A stretch of 64,000 nt of DNA from Pseudomonas cerasi (GCF_900074915.1 NZ_LT222319.1:248001-312000); one strand, 5' to 3'. Counted from the stretch's first letter, positions 29,258-39,493 are shown. The notes: generated by a model not told the origin, from the letters alone. Made by a program: numbers and translations.

Positions 29258-30040
29258 TCAGCGATAAATCCCATTCTTGCCATGCGCCGCACTCGCCTGA
29301 TTGCCGCGTTCGCCGATCATGCTGCGCAGGTCGATCCATTCGACGCCTTGTGCCTTGAGGTTGGGCAGTTCGCGCTCCAGTACATCCAGCGTGACAGGGT
29401 AGGGGTGGCCGATAACCACGGCCGAGCCATATTTGCGGGCGATTTTTATCGCGGTCTGCAATTGGCGGGTGATGGCTTCTGCGGTGCGTTCGTCGTCCAG
29501 GAATACGTCACGCGAGACGCTGGCCAGCCCGATACGCTGCGCTTCGGCGGCGGCCACGGTTTTCGCGCTGGTGCGGCTGTCGACGAAAAACAGGTGACGA
29601 CGCTGTAGCTCGGCCATCAGCCAGGTCATGGCGACCGGCTCGGCGGTCATCCGGCTGCCCATGTGGTTGTTGATACCGGCTGCATACGGCACCTTCAGCA
29701 GGGCAGCATTGAGACGGCTTTCCAGCTCAGGCAGTGGCAGCTCGGGATGCCAGGCGTAAGGGCCGGTCGCGGGGTCCATGGGCATGTGCAGCATGACCGT
29801 TTTGCCTGCGCGATGGGCTTGGCGGGCAAACTCGGTGGCGTGCGGGGTGTCGGGCATGATCGCCAGGGTAACCGGGCCGGGAAGCGCCAGTGTGCGGCTG
29901 TCGCGCTGCGGATTCTGGCCCAGGTCGTCGATGATCAGGCTCAGGTAGGCCTTGGGCGGTTTGCCGCTGCTCTCTGCCGGCGCTGCATGGGCAGCGCCAG
30001 TGATCGAGAGGGTCAGCAGCAACAGAGCGAGAAAGCGCAT
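29258..30040 (-). CDS. divergent polysaccharide deacetylase family protein
   Basis: This 260-residue protein (DUF610/YibQ type) has a signal peptide (MRFLALLLLTLSITGAAHAA). The NodB-like barrel shows LSLIIDDLGQN, VTLAIMPDTPHA, MLHMPMDP, INNHMGSRMT and VVIGHPYP. The deacetylase fold is clear, but the substrate is unknown. It follows ctpA by 3 bp and, with envC and ctpA, belongs to a cell-wall gene set conserved in pseudomonads. Confidence 0.9.
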   Translation of the reverse strand: MRFLALLLLTLSITGAAHAAPAESSGKPPKAYLSLIIDDLGQNPQRDSRTLALPGPVTLAIMPDTPHATEFARQAHRAGKTVMLHMPMDPATGPYAWHPELPLPELESRLNAALLKVPYAAGINNHMGSRMTAEPVAMTWLMAELQRRHLFFVDSRTSAKTVAAAEAQRIGLASVSRDVFLDDERTAEAITRQLQTAIKIARKYGSAVVIGHPYPVTLDVLERELPNLKAQGVEWIDLRSMIGERGNQASAAHGKNGIYR

Positions 30041-30043
30041 CCG

Positions 30044-31381
30044 TCAATTGCCGCGGGTGATACTCAGCCCCTTCAGCAGGCTGAGCGCCTGGCTGAGCTG
30101 GAAGTCGTCATCCTGCGGACGCGCCTTGGCAGCTGCGCCACCCTTGACGGTCGGTTTGTCCGCGCCGCCGTTGCCATTGCCGAGGTGACCCAGCAGATCG
30201 GCTTCCTTGTAGTTCTCGCCGTCTGCTTCGCTGGTGACCTTGGCCCGACGTACCACGATGTCCGGGTTGATGCCCTGGGCCTGGATCGAGCGGCCGTTCG
30301 GCGTGTAGTACAACGCGGTGGTGATCTTCAGGGCGCGATCGTTGTTCAGCGGCAGAACGGTCTGCACCGAGCCTTTGCCGAAGGTGTCAGTGCCCATCAG
30401 GATGCCGCGTTTCTGGTCTTGCAGGGCGCCGGCAACGATTTCCGATGCCGAGGCGCTGCCGCCGTTGATCAGTACTACCAGAGGCACGCCTTCGCTGGCG
30501 TCTGCCGGGTCTGCCGAGAAGCGCAATTCGGAGTTGGCGATGCGGCCTTTGGTGTAGACGATCAGGCCCTTCGTGAGGAAGTGATCCGCCACCTGCACCG
30601 CCGATTGCAGCACGCCGCCCGGGTTGTTGCGCAGGTCGAGAATCAGGCCGCTCATCTTCTTGCCGTTGTCCTTGCGGAATTTGGCCAGTGCCTTGCCGAC
30701 TTCGTCACCAGTCTTGACCTGGAACTGGGTGATGCGGATGTAGCCGTAGCCATTTTCCAGCATCTGCGCCTTGACGCTCTTGACCTGAATGGTCGCCCGC
30801 GCCAGGGTCACGTCAAACGGCGTACCGCCATCGCGGACCAGCGTCAGGGTGATCTTTTCACCGATCTTGCCGCGCATCTTGTCGACCGCTTCCTGCATGT
30901 TCTGGCCCTGGGTCGGCGTACCGTTGATCTTCACGATCAGGTCGCCTGCCTCGATGCCAGCCTTGGAAGCCGGTGTGTCGTCGATGGGCGAAACCACCTT
31001 GACGAAACCGTCCTCGACGCCGACTTCGATGCCCAGCCCACCGAACTCGCCGCTGGTGCTTTCCTGCAGCTCCTGGAAATCTTCCGGGCCAAGATAGGCG
31101 GAGTGCGGATCAAGATTGCTGAGCATGCCCTTGATGGCGTTCTCCAGCAGAGTCTTGTCGTCGACCGGCTCCACGTAGGCCGCCTTGACCCGGTCCATGA
31201 CCTCGGCAAAGGTGCGCAACTCGTCGAGCGGCAGCGGTGGCTTTGCGGTGGTATTGGTTTTGGCGGGCGAGACTGCTGCAGGCGTGGCTGGCGCGGTCTT
31301 TTCGGCAGCTTGCGCCAGCGGCGCTCCGATAACGATGGCAATTGCCAGGGCCAGCGAGGTGAGGCGGGACAAATGCAGCAT
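30044..31381 (-). CDS. ctpA: C-terminal processing serine peptidase CtpA (S41)
   Basis: This 445-residue periplasmic protease has a signal peptide (cleaved after AQA), a PDZ domain (about 100-180, GGLGIEVGVEDGFVKVVSPI) and an S41 catalytic domain. The catalytic Ser lies in INGGSASASEIVAGA and the Lys in TFGKGSVQTV. In P. aeruginosa CtpA degrades cell-wall cross-link hydrolases with its partner LbcA. The C terminus is Gly/Ala-rich and likely flexible. It lies between envC and the deacetylase gene. Confidence 0.95.
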   Translation of the reverse strand: MLHLSRLTSLALAIAIVIGAPLAQAAEKTAPATPAAVSPAKTNTTAKPPLPLDELRTFAEVMDRVKAAYVEPVDDKTLLENAIKGMLSNLDPHSAYLGPEDFQELQESTSGEFGGLGIEVGVEDGFVKVVSPIDDTPASKAGIEAGDLIVKINGTPTQGQNMQEAVDKMRGKIGEKITLTLVRDGGTPFDVTLARATIQVKSVKAQMLENGYGYIRITQFQVKTGDEVGKALAKFRKDNGKKMSGLILDLRNNPGGVLQSAVQVADHFLTKGLIVYTKGRIANSELRFSADPADASEGVPLVVLINGGSASASEIVAGALQDQKRGILMGTDTFGKGSVQTVLPLNNDRALKITTALYYTPNGRSIQAQGINPDIVVRRAKVTSEADGENYKEADLLGHLGNGNGGADKPTVKGGAAAKARPQDDDFQLSQALSLLKGLSITRGN

Positions 31382-31414
31382 GTCTAACGAACTCCTACAG
31401 ATATTGACGCCGAC

Positions 31415-32740
31415 TTATCCTTGAGTGCGGCACCATTGGGCCGGATCGCTGGGGCGACCCTGCTGACGAATAGCAAAGTACAACGCTGCCGTGTCCTGAC
31501 CGCCACTATTGCCGACCGTGGAAATCGCTTCACCGGCTTTTACAATGTCACCTGCCGACTTGAGTAGGCTCTGGTTGTGCCCGTAAAGGGTCAGATAACC
31601 GTTGCCATGGTCGAGAATGACCAGAAGCCCGGCACCGCGCAACCAGTCGGCGAACACCACTCGTCCGCCATGCACGGCACGTACCTGGCTTCCGGCTGCG
31701 GCGCTGATCATGACGCCGTCCCATTTGGTCCGTTCGTCATCACCGCGGGCTTCACCGAAACGCGCAAGCAGTCGACCATCGATAGGCCATGGAAGTTTTC
31801 CCCTGGCCTCTGCAAAAGGTCCGCCGTAGGAAACTCCGGCACTGGAAACGACTGCGCCGGGGGCTTTGACCGGGCGACGCGGTGCCGGTTCATCATCGCT
31901 TTTACTGCTGCTGTTATTGCTGTTATTGCGGGCGACGGCTTCAGCTTCGCGCTGACGCTTCTCCTCCGCCTCGCGGGCTGCAACCAGCGCCTTCTGGCGA
32001 GCTTCTTCGGCTTCACGTGCCTGGCGAGCCAGGGTTTCTTCGATGGTCTTGAGGACTTTGGCAAGGTCGGCCTGATCCTGCTGACGGGCCTGCAGTTTCT
32101 GATCGCGGGCCTTGTAGTCCTGATTCAACTTGGCCAGCGCCTGTTGACGTTCCTGGCGAACCTTGGCCAGCTCTTCGCTCTGGCTGTCCAGGTTGCTTTT
32201 CTGCACCAGCAGTTGGGCCTGTTGCAGGTCGATGTCTTTTTCGACATTGGCCAGCTGGCGCAGGGTTTCATTGAAATTGCGTAGCTGCTCCAGGCGCGCC
32301 TGGCTCAGGTAATCGTAATACGTGAGGGTTCGGGCGAACTTCTCGGGGTGTTGCTGGTTGAGCAGTAGCTTGAGGTACTCCTGGCGGCCACTCTGGTAGG
32401 CGGCGCGGGCCTGGATGGCAATCAGGCGTTGCTGTTCAACACGGGCGCTGTTCAGTTTCTTTTTTTCACTGTCGAGCTTTTGCAGCTCGGTTTCCGTCTT
32501 TTTTAGTTCCTTTTGCAGGACCTCGACCTGCTTTTCCAACTTGCCCATTTCGGTTTCAGTGGTGCGCAGGTCCTTCTGGACGCCTGCACGTTCTTCCTGA
32601 AGCTTGCCCAGGACTTTTTGCAGCTCCGCCACATCCTGACGCGCAGCATCTATCTGTTTTTGGGTTTGCACACGCTCGTCTTCGGCAAACGCCGGATTGA
32701 GCAGGCAGATCAGAGCAAGGGCAATCAAGGCGCGAAGCAT
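31415..32740 (-). CDS. envC: murein hydrolase activator EnvC
   Basis: This 441-residue protein has a signal peptide (MLRALIALALICLLNPAFAE). A long coiled coil (about 25-270, with repeats such as KELKKTETELQKLDSEKKKL) follows, and then a C-terminal LytM/M23-like domain (about 325-440, LPWPIDGRLLARFGEARGDD). EnvC activates amidases at the septum; its LytM domain usually lacks zinc ligands. The ATG at 32740 begins the signal peptide; upstream codons are not conserved. It is followed by ctpA in one direction with 33 bp between. Confidence 0.94.
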   Translation of the reverse strand: MLRALIALALICLLNPAFAEDERVQTQKQIDAARQDVAELQKVLGKLQEERAGVQKDLRTTETEMGKLEKQVEVLQKELKKTETELQKLDSEKKKLNSARVEQQRLIAIQARAAYQSGRQEYLKLLLNQQHPEKFARTLTYYDYLSQARLEQLRNFNETLRQLANVEKDIDLQQAQLLVQKSNLDSQSEELAKVRQERQQALAKLNQDYKARDQKLQARQQDQADLAKVLKTIEETLARQAREAEEARQKALVAAREAEEKRQREAEAVARNNSNNSSSKSDDEPAPRRPVKAPGAVVSSAGVSYGGPFAEARGKLPWPIDGRLLARFGEARGDDERTKWDGVMISAAAGSQVRAVHGGRVVFADWLRGAGLLVILDHGNGYLTLYGHNQSLLKSAGDIVKAGEAISTVGNSGGQDTAALYFAIRQQGRPSDPAQWCRTQG

Positions 32741-32849
32741 GTGGGTGGGCGATACCGAGGAATTGTGAGAAAAAATGTCAGGCCTAGTATGCCCGCCATG
32801 CGCTGCAAAAAAAACGCCTCGCAACCACTGCTTTGAGGCCTGAAACATA

Positions 32850-32887
32850 AAAAACCGGCCTTGCCTGATGGCTAAAGGCCGGTTTTG
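32850..32887 (-). terminator. terminator after gpmI
   Basis: AACCGGCCTT and AAGGCCGGTT form a ten-pair stem flanked by T-runs in both directions. It lies just beyond the gpmI stop at 32894. Confidence 0.85.
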
Positions 32888-32893
32888 ACCGGG

Positions 32894-34426
32894 TTACTCG
32901 TTCACAAGAATCGAGTGACCGGTCATTTCCTGCGGTTTCTCCATGCCCAGCAGATGCAGCATGGTCGGCGCGACATCGGCCAGAACGCCGCCTTGGCGAA
33001 CTTTCAGCTGACGTTTGCCCACATAAACGAACGGTACCGGCTCGGAGGTGTGTGCGGTGTGCGCCTGGCCGGTGTGGTCGTCAGTCATTTGCTCGACGTT
33101 GCCGTGGTCAGCGGTAATAAGCGCTTCACCACCGACTTTCTCCAGCGCCTCGGTAATGCGCCCGACGCATACGTCCAGGCATTCCACAGCCTTGATCGCG
33201 GCTTCCATGATTCCGCTGTGGCCAACCATGTCGCCGTTGGCATAGTTGACGACGATCACGTCATAACGCTGATGTTCGATGGCATCGACAATTTTGTCGG
33301 TCACTTCCGGTGCGCTCATCTCAGGCTGCAGGTCGTAGGTGGCGACTTTCGGCGACGGGATCAGAATGCGCTCTTCACCCGGGAACGGTTCTTCACGGCC
33401 GCCGGAGAAGAAGAACGTGACGTGGGCGTATTTCTCGGTTTCGGCGATACGCAGCTGGGTCTTGCCGTTGGCCGCCAGGTACTCGCCCAGCACGTTTTTC
33501 AGGCTGCCTGCAGCAAAAGCGGACGGCGCAGGAATGCTGGCCGCGTACTGGGTCAGCATCACGTAGTTGACCTTCGGCTGGCGGGCGCGCTCGAAGTCCT
33601 TGAAATCGTCTTCGACGAACACACGAGTCAGTTCACGGGCGCGGTCGGCGCGGAAGTTCATGAACACCACCGCATCGCCATCTTCCACGCGGGCGGCTCC
33701 GCCAATGCACGCGGCTTTGACGAACTCGTCGTTCTCGTCGCGTGCGTAGGCGGCTTCGAGCCCGGCAACGGCGCTGTCTGCGTGGAATTCGGCGGCACTG
33801 TCGACGATCAGGTTATAGGCAGACGAAACCCGGTCCCAACGGTTGTCGCGGTCCATGGCGAAGTAGCGGCCGACGATCGTGGCGGTACGGCCCTTGCCCA
33901 GACGGGCGAAGGTTGCGTCCATTAGCTCGAGGGATTTCTTCGCGCTGCGCGGTGGCGTGTCGCGGCCATCAAGGAAGGCATGCAGGTAGATTTTTTCTGC
34001 ACCGCGTTTGACCGCCAGTTCAGCCATCGCAACCAGATGATCCTGGTGGCTGTGTACACCACCATCGGACAGCAGGCCCATGATGTGCACGGCCTTGCCG
34101 GCGCCGACGGCTTTATCCACGGCGGCGCAAATGGTCGGGTTTTCGAAGAACTCGCCATCGCGAATCGCTTTGGTCACCCGAGTGAAGTCCTGATACACCA
34201 CGCGCCCGGCCCCCAGGTTCATGTGCCCGACCTCGGAGTTGCCCATCTGCCCGTCCGGCAGACCGACATCCATGCCCGACCCGGAAATCAGGCCATTGGG
34301 CATGGTTTGGTAGAGACGATCCATGACCGGCATCTTCGCGGCCAGAATGGCATTGCCCTTGTGGCTTTCGCTGTGTCCGAAGCCATCCAGGATGATAAGA
34401 ACCAGAGGTTTTGGCGTGGCAGTCAT
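32894..34426 (-). CDS. gpmI: 2,3-bisphosphoglycerate-independent phosphoglycerate mutase
   Basis: This 510-residue glycolytic enzyme interconverts 3- and 2-phosphoglycerate. Metal-binding [10 protein letters not shown] is at the N terminus and the nucleophile Ser64 in [15 protein letters not shown]. Later metal motifs are [13 protein letters not shown] and [11 protein letters not shown]. The ATG at 34426 fits the family start. It is divergent from the rhodanese-grxC-secB group and has a terminator downstream. Confidence 0.97.
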   Translation of the reverse strand: MTATPKPLVLIILDGFGHSESHKGNAILAAKMPVMDRLYQTMPNGLISGSGMDVGLPDGQMGNSEVGHMNLGAGRVVYQDFTRVTKAIRDGEFFENPTICAAVDKAVGAGKAVHIMGLLSDGGVHSHQDHLVAMAELAVKRGAEKIYLHAFLDGRDTPPRSAKKSLELMDATFARLGKGRTATIVGRYFAMDRDNRWDRVSSAYNLIVDSAAEFHADSAVAGLEAAYARDENDEFVKAACIGGAARVEDGDAVVFMNFRADRARELTRVFVEDDFKDFERARQPKVNYVMLTQYAASIPAPSAFAAGSLKNVLGEYLAANGKTQLRIAETEKYAHVTFFFSGGREEPFPGEERILIPSPKVATYDLQPEMSAPEVTDKIVDAIEHQRYDVIVVNYANGDMVGHSGIMEAAIKAVECLDVCVGRITEALEKVGGEALITADHGNVEQMTDDHTGQAHTAHTSEPVPFVYVGKRQLKVRQGGVLADVAPTMLHLLGMEKPQEMTGHSILVNE

Positions 34427-34582
34427 AGAACCCACTCGATGCTGATTGGATAAAGAGATGAACAAAGTACAAGGGAACGGCATTTTAAGGACAAGTTCAA
34501 ACGGCGTCACTGCCGTACGGACTTTGGCCGACCTTGGCTGCTGTGTATACTGGCCGACATTTTAACGCCCTGGAACCTACTG

Positions 34583-34996
34583 ATGGTTGCTCACCTGCTT
34601 GAATTCGCCACTAACCACTATTTGATCACCGGTGCCTTCGTCATTCTGCTGGGACTGCTGATTGCTTACGAAATGAGCAAGGGCGGCGCCAGCCTGAGCA
34701 CTCGCGAGCTGACCGCACTGGTCAACAGCGATCAGGGCGTGGTCATCGACGTGCGCTCGAAAAAGGATTACACCGCAGGGCATATCGTCGGCTCCCTGAA
34801 TTTCCCACAGGACAAGGTACTGACCCGTACCGCCGAACTGGAGAAATACAAGGACAAGACGTTGATCATAGTCGATGCAATGGGGCAGCATGCTGGCACC
34901 ACCGCCCGCGAGCTGCTCAAGTCCGGCTTCAAGGCGGCCAAGCTGTCCGGCGGCATTTCCAGCTGGCGCGGCGATAACCTTCCTCTGGTGAAGTGA
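34583..34996 (+). CDS. membrane-anchored rhodanese-like protein (YibN type), catalytic Cys absent
   Basis: This 137-residue protein has one N-terminal membrane segment (about 13-30, LITGAFVILLGLLIAYEM) and a rhodanese domain (about 38-135; VVIDVRSKKDYTAGHIVGS, KAAKLSGGISSW). The active-site loop reads VDAMGQHAG where sulfurtransferases have C-x-x-G, so the catalytic Cys is Asp98. It is probably not a classical thiosulfate sulfurtransferase. It starts the rhodanese-grxC-secB cluster; grxC begins three bases after its stop. Confidence 0.9.
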   Translation: MVAHLLEFATNHYLITGAFVILLGLLIAYEMSKGGASLSTRELTALVNSDQGVVIDVRSKKDYTAGHIVGSLNFPQDKVLTRTAELEKYKDKTLIIVDAMGQHAGTTARELLKSGFKAAKLSGGISSWRGDNLPLVK

Positions 34997-34998
34997 AC

Positions 34999-35250
34999 AT
35001 GGCTCAAGTCATCGTCTATTCCAGCGACTACTGCCCGTATTGCATACGTGCCAAACAGCTTCTGCAGAGCAAGAGCGTGGCCTTCGAGGAAATCCGCGTC
35101 GACGGCAAGCCGCAGCTGCGTGCCGAAATGACCAAGAAGGCCGGTCGTACTTCCGTACCGCAAATCTGGATCGGCTCGACCCACGTGGGCGGCTGCGATG
35201 ACCTGTTTGCTCTGGAGCGTGCCGGCAAGCTCGATGCGCTGCTGGCCTGA
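34999..35250 (+). CDS. grxC: glutaredoxin 3
   Basis: This 83-residue glutaredoxin has the dithiol active site CPYC (residues 12-15). The glutathione-binding TSVPQIWIG and GGCDDLFALE segments are present. It reduces disulfides with glutathione in the cytoplasm. The ATG at 34999 is preferred to a GTG six bases upstream. It lies between the rhodanese gene and secB. Confidence 0.96.
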   Translation: MAQVIVYSSDYCPYCIRAKQLLQSKSVAFEEIRVDGKPQLRAEMTKKAGRTSVPQIWIGSTHVGGCDDLFALERAGKLDALLA

Positions 35251-35290
35251 TATCCCTTAATCTTTCAGCCTAATCTGACAAGGATCCGAG

Positions 35291-35779
35291 ATGACCGATC
35301 AACCGAACAACGACGCCGTTGCCAACGAAGAAAACGGCCCACAATTTTCCCTGCAGCGTATCTACGTTCGCGACCTGTCGTTCGAAGCGCCAAAAAGCCC
35401 GGCGATCTTCCGCCAGGAGTGGACGCCGACCGTCAGCTTGGACCTCAACACCCGTCAGAAGCAGCTGGAAGGCGATTTCTACGAAGTCGTGCTGACCCTG
35501 TCCGTGACCGTCAACAACGGCGACGAAGTTGCCTTCATCGTTGAAGTGCAACAGGCCGGTATCTTCCTGATCAAGGGCCTGGACGACGGCGCAATGAGCC
35601 ACACCCTCGGCGCATTCTGCCCGAACATCCTGTTCCCTTACGCTCGCGAAGCCATCGACAACCTGGTCGTACGTGGCTCGTTCCCTGCGCTGATGCTGGC
35701 TCCGGTGAACTTCGACGCCTTGTACGCGCAAGAACTGCAACGCATGCAGGAAGCTGGCGAAACGCCGACTGTTCAGTAA
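35291..35779 (+). CDS. secB: protein-export chaperone SecB
   Basis: This 162-residue tetrameric chaperone keeps preproteins unfolded for SecA. Recognisable segments are [28 protein letters not shown], and [20 protein letters not shown], typical of SecB throughout. The acidic N terminus and length are normal. It is last in the cluster and has a terminator directly after. Confidence 0.98.
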   Translation: MTDQPNNDAVANEENGPQFSLQRIYVRDLSFEAPKSPAIFRQEWTPTVSLDLNTRQKQLEGDFYEVVLTLSVTVNNGDEVAFIVEVQQAGIFLIKGLDDGAMSHTLGAFCPNILFPYAREAIDNLVVRGSFPALMLAPVNFDALYAQELQRMQEAGETPTVQ

Positions 35780-35792
35780 GCGTTACCGCTGC

Positions 35793-35823
35793 AAAAAAAA
35801 GCGCCTTTCGGGGCGCTTTTTTG
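35793..35823 (+). terminator. terminator after secB
   Basis: GCGCC(TTTC)GGGGCGC is followed by TTTTTT and preceded by an A-run. Confidence 0.9.
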
Positions 35824-35839
35824 TGTCTGTTCAAGAATG

Positions 35840-36010
35840 GCGGCTGGGCCAAATGGATGCTTTTTATCGCGAAGGAAACCGACGAAGTCGGGCCGGAAAC
35901 AGGAGCGAAGGACTTTGCTCACTTTGGTCCCTCAAAGTGAGTCGCCGAGGGGCGAAAAGGTGACCTGAGTCGAGCCTGAATCTCACTGAATCGCAGAACC
36001 GCTATGTGAT
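35840..36010. repeat. dispersed extragenic repeat (Pseudomonas type)
   Basis: The segment around ACTTTGGTCCCTCAAAGTGA (35928-35941 region) and GTCGCCGAGGGGCGAAA resembles a repeat I have seen often between Pseudomonas genes. It has internal dyads (TCACTTTGG/CAAAGTGA; CGCC/GGCG). No gene is seen. Identification is from memory. Confidence 0.35.
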
Positions 36011-36050
36011 GCGGAGCATCAGTCTGATTAAGCAAATGCCACACTTAGGC

Positions 36051-36506
36051 CTAAGCAAATCCGTGCTGACGCCATGCCTCATAGACGGCCACGGCCACTG
36101 TATTGGACAGGTTCAGGCTGCGGCAGCCTTCACGCATGGGCAGTCGCAGGCGATGCTCGCTGCTCAGCGAGTCAAGAATATCGGCGGGCAGGCCACGGCT
36201 TTCCGGACCGAACAGAAAGGCATCGCCTGGCTCGAAGCTCGCATCATGAAAAGGCCGCGAGCCTTTGGTGGTGAAGGCAAACAACCTCGGGTTGCCGATC
36301 TTCTCCAGGCAGCTTGCCAGGTCAGCATGTGTCTGCAGCGTGGCATACTCGTGATAATCGAGCCCGGCACGGCGCAGGCGCTTGTCGTCCAGCTCGAAAC
36401 CCAAGGGTTCGATCAAATGCAGGGTGCAGCCACTGTTGGCGCATAGCCTGATGACATTGCCGGTATTCGGCGGAATTTCTGGTTGAAAAAGGATGACGTG
36501 AAACAT
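36051..36506 (-). CDS. trmL: tRNA (cytidine/uridine-2'-O-)-methyltransferase TrmL
   Basis: This 151-residue SPOUT methyltransferase modifies wobble base 34 of tRNA-Leu isoacceptors. [31 protein letters not shown] and the knot motif [17 protein letters not shown] are diagnostic. The ATG at 36506 begins the conserved domain; the longer frame is spurious. It overlaps the upstream end of the divergent gene at 36505 only if that gene used a far-upstream start. Confidence 0.96.
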   Translation of the reverse strand: MFHVILFQPEIPPNTGNVIRLCANSGCTLHLIEPLGFELDDKRLRRAGLDYHEYATLQTHADLASCLEKIGNPRLFAFTTKGSRPFHDASFEPGDAFLFGPESRGLPADILDSLSSEHRLRLPMREGCRSLNLSNTVAVAVYEAWRQHGFA

Positions 36507-36531
36507 GCACGGCTCCGAACGAAAGGACGGG

Positions 36532-36945
36532 ATGCATTCTACCCTTGAAGAGGACCCGAGACCGAAGCTATGGCCGCGTGTTCTTGGTTCCATGGCGATT
36601 GTCGGGTTTACCGTGGGCACGATTATCGGCCGTCTGCAGCAGCCTGACCCGGTTGAACTGGAGCAGATCGAAGAATTGCCTGCCGGTCTGGCGCTCTGGT
36701 TCAACGAAGAACCAAAGTATCGCGGCGCGACGGTGGATGGTGCCGTGGTACTCAACGTCGATGCGTCAGGACAGCCGTGGACGGGCCAACTGAGGTTCGA
36801 CAATAGGGTTGCGCGCTGGAAGGTGGAACGGGGAGAGAAGGGGTTGGTGCTGACGCTCCTGGCAGCCCGTCCACTTCATGGCGACTGGCGCACTGAGAAG
36901 GTGGACGGGCGCTGGAGACTTGAGGTCAGTCTCCGGGAGGAATAA
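36532..36945 (+). CDS. conserved hypothetical protein with one membrane segment
   Basis: This 137-residue protein begins [21 protein letters not shown] single membrane segment (about 17-36, [19 protein letters not shown]) precedes a soluble domain, probably periplasmic, ending [23 protein letters not shown] precedes the ATG at 36532. It is divergent from trmL, and I recognise no domain. Confidence 0.7.
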   Translation: MHSTLEEDPRPKLWPRVLGSMAIVGFTVGTIIGRLQQPDPVELEQIEELPAGLALWFNEEPKYRGATVDGAVVLNVDASGQPWTGQLRFDNRVARWKVERGEKGLVLTLLAARPLHGDWRTEKVDGRWRLEVSLREE

Positions 36946-37965
36946 AAGAGGGGAATCCCCGGCCTGCCTGTACCAAGGTCCCCAAAACTGGTGATGTAAT
37001 ACCTATTGCAGGGGGCGTGCCAGTTTTCAAATCGTTTCAGAAAAAACGCATCCGCGTGTGAGACGGGTCCTCTCTGTGTGATGCCATGCTTTATTTGTGC
37101 GGCGCATAACTCTTTGAATTATAAATATTTATACATGTTCTTCGAGTGCCGAAGGTGATTTGGCTATAGAACGGAGCCGTAGTGCAGCGTCGCTCATCCC
37201 TCGTAACGTAGTACATGTTCCAGCCTTCCGGTTTTCAGGAGTGCACTCAATTTGCGCACCACGAGGGTGCAAAAAACCATACTGATGCACTCATTCATTC
37301 GAACTCGATGATGGACCGTCCCAGTCTCATGCATAAATGAGCCGTTTGCGCATTCGCCAATCGGCTGGCTGTTACAGCGCCCGACACCAGAATTGCCTTT
37401 TTGTTCACGTGGGCTACAGTGAAGGACAGCTCGGAAGGCCGAAAAACGCTTGAAAATGGCCCCAAAAAGCAAAGTGAAAAAAAATTTTTGTGCTTGAACG
37501 AGGTGCGCCGTCAAAGTGATGACAACTGTCACATTAACTGACTAATCTCCCCGAAGTTCCCGTAATACAAGGCTTTCGCCAGTTTTGCATCTGTACTCTA
37601 CTGGCGGAGATCGAGACCGGTGAAGGTGCATTTTTCCGGTCGGGCGCACGAAAATGATAGATCTGACGAACGGTACCAAAATAAGTTTTGGGAAATGGGT
37701 AGTTAGGTCGATACACTCCGTGACGTCTTTGCTGACACGAGTTGTGACATATGACTGGATGTTCTCAAGATCCCAGCGATGGTTTCTTCAGCGCATAAGG
37801 GTATTGCACCAACGTGTTGTCATCGACAAAAGCGGTCTAGTCAAAAGTCAGGGCGAACAGAATCCATTGATCTCGGATCGGGACTGTCGCCTATCGCTAA
37901 TCCGTGGGTCAGGGCCAAGCCCGGCACCATGGATATAAAAAATTAGATTCACGAGGAGCGTAGTA
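36946..37965. other. 1-kb gap before the porin gene, no gene recognised
   Basis: This AT-richer stretch has only poorly supported short frames. A small dyad, GCACC-ACGAG-GGTGC (37256-37270), resembles NtrC-type sites. The porin promoter should lie near 37700-37960; GAGGAG ends 7 bp before the porin ATG. Confidence 0.45.
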
Positions 37966-39324
37966 ATGAAGAAGTCCACCCTGGCTTTGGCCGTCACCGT
38001 TGGTGTATTGGCTCAGCAGGCCAGCGCAGCTGGTTTCCTGGAAGACAGTAAAGCGTCCGTCAGTTCTCGTACCCTGTATTTTGACAACGATTTCCGCGAA
38101 GGCACTACCCACAACAACCGTGAGACGGCCACTGGCCTGAAATTCGACTACCTGTCGGGCTTCACTCAAGGTACTGTCGGTTTTGGTCTGGACGTCCAGG
38201 GCTTGGTCGGTGTTCACCTTGATGGCGGCCGTGGCAACCACGCTCCTGCAGCGAACGGCGGCATTCTGCCTACCGACAGCGACGGTTCTGCTGTCAGCGA
38301 ATGGAGCCGTCTGGGCGCCAACGGCAAGGTACGCTTCTCGAAAACCGAGCTGAAAGTCGGTAACGCATTGGCACCTAACCTGCCAATTCTGGTCAGCAAC
38401 GATGGTCGTCTTCTGCCTCAGGCTTTCCAGGGCGGCATCCTGACTTCCAAGGATCTGGACAACGTCACCTTCACTGCCGGTCAGCTGAACAAATCCATCG
38501 GCCGTGCTTCGAGCAACTGGACTGACCTGTCCATTGCCGGCGCTTCCGAGACTGCCGATCAGTTCCGCTTCGCTGGTGCTGACTGGAAAGTCACCAAAGA
38601 CCTGACCCTGCAGTACTACTACGCTAATCTGGAAGACTTCTACAAGCAGCACTTCCTCGGTTTGGTACACGTTTACCAAATCGACGCCAACCAGTCCTTC
38701 AAGACTGACCTGCGTTATTTCAACAGCAGCTCTGACGGCAAAAACAGCGACGCAGCAACCGGCTACCGTTTCAACAACAACAACGGTTATGCCAAGAACG
38801 CTGGCGAAGTGGATAACTCCACCTGGTCCGCCATGTTTACCTACGCCCTGGGCGGCCATGCGTTCATGGTTGGCCATCAGCAGATTGGCGATGACGGCGG
38901 CATGGTTTTCCTGAACCAAGGCAACGTCACCAAGAACGGCACCAGCACTTCGAGTCTTGAAGGCAACGGCGGTTCGAGCTTCTACCTGTTCACTGACTCG
39001 ATGATCAACGGCTTCAACCGCGCGGGTGAAAACACCACGTTCGGTCAGTACTCGTATGACTTCGCCAAGGTGGGTGTTCCAGGCCTGAAAGCAGCCATCG
39101 CTTACCTGCACGCAGACGACATTCGTGATCGCACTACCGGTAAAGAAGAATACTCCGAGTGGGAAACCGACATGCGCGTTGACTACGTGATCCAGAGCGG
39201 TCCGATGAAAGGTTTTGGCACCACCCTGCGTCACGGTACTTACCGTGCGGATGGCGACCTGAACAACTCGACCAACACCGATCAAACCCGTCTGATCTTC
39301 AACTACACCTACAACTTCATGTAA
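37966..39324 (+). CDS. OprD-family outer-membrane porin
   Basis: This 452-residue protein has a signal peptide (MKKSTLALAVTVGVLAQQAS, cleaved after ASA). It opens with GFLEDSKASVSSRTLYFDND, the OprD-family start, and ends in an aromatic beta-strand (LIFNYTYNFM) with terminal Met rather than Phe. An 18-strand barrel is expected. OprD members (OprD, OprE, OprQ, OpdX) admit amino acids or small carboxylates; specificity cannot be told, though the OprE/OprQ group is most similar in feel. It is monocistronic with its own terminator. Confidence 0.93.
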   Translation: MKKSTLALAVTVGVLAQQASAAGFLEDSKASVSSRTLYFDNDFREGTTHNNRETATGLKFDYLSGFTQGTVGFGLDVQGLVGVHLDGGRGNHAPAANGGILPTDSDGSAVSEWSRLGANGKVRFSKTELKVGNALAPNLPILVSNDGRLLPQAFQGGILTSKDLDNVTFTAGQLNKSIGRASSNWTDLSIAGASETADQFRFAGADWKVTKDLTLQYYYANLEDFYKQHFLGLVHVYQIDANQSFKTDLRYFNSSSDGKNSDAATGYRFNNNNGYAKNAGEVDNSTWSAMFTYALGGHAFMVGHQQIGDDGGMVFLNQGNVTKNGTSTSSLEGNGGSSFYLFTDSMINGFNRAGENTTFGQYSYDFAKVGVPGLKAAIAYLHADDIRDRTTGKEEYSEWETDMRVDYVIQSGPMKGFGTTLRHGTYRADGDLNNSTNTDQTRLIFNYTYNFM

Positions 39325-39340
39325 GTGTATTGATGCTCAA

Positions 39341-39370
39341 AGAGACCCCGCCCCGTGCGGGGTTTCTTTT
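39341..39370 (+). terminator. terminator of the porin gene
   Basis: ACCCCGC(CCC-GT)GCGGGGT is followed by TTCTTTT. Confidence 0.85.
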
Positions 39371-39493
39371 GCCTGTTTTTTGATATTCCTGACAGGTCTA
39401 TAAGGCGCATTATTTATTCTTTTTAACTTTCCTCGACAGGGCGCACAGTAGTGCTATACCAAGGCCTACCTGATAAAGACAAGGAGCAACACC

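Noticed and set aside
29663..31387. 574-residue plus-strand frame
   Set aside because: Shadow of the deacetylase and ctpA genes on the other strand.
37194..37532. 112-residue minus-strand frame in the 1-kb gap
   Set aside because: Poor codon use, no ribosome site, no recognisable domain.
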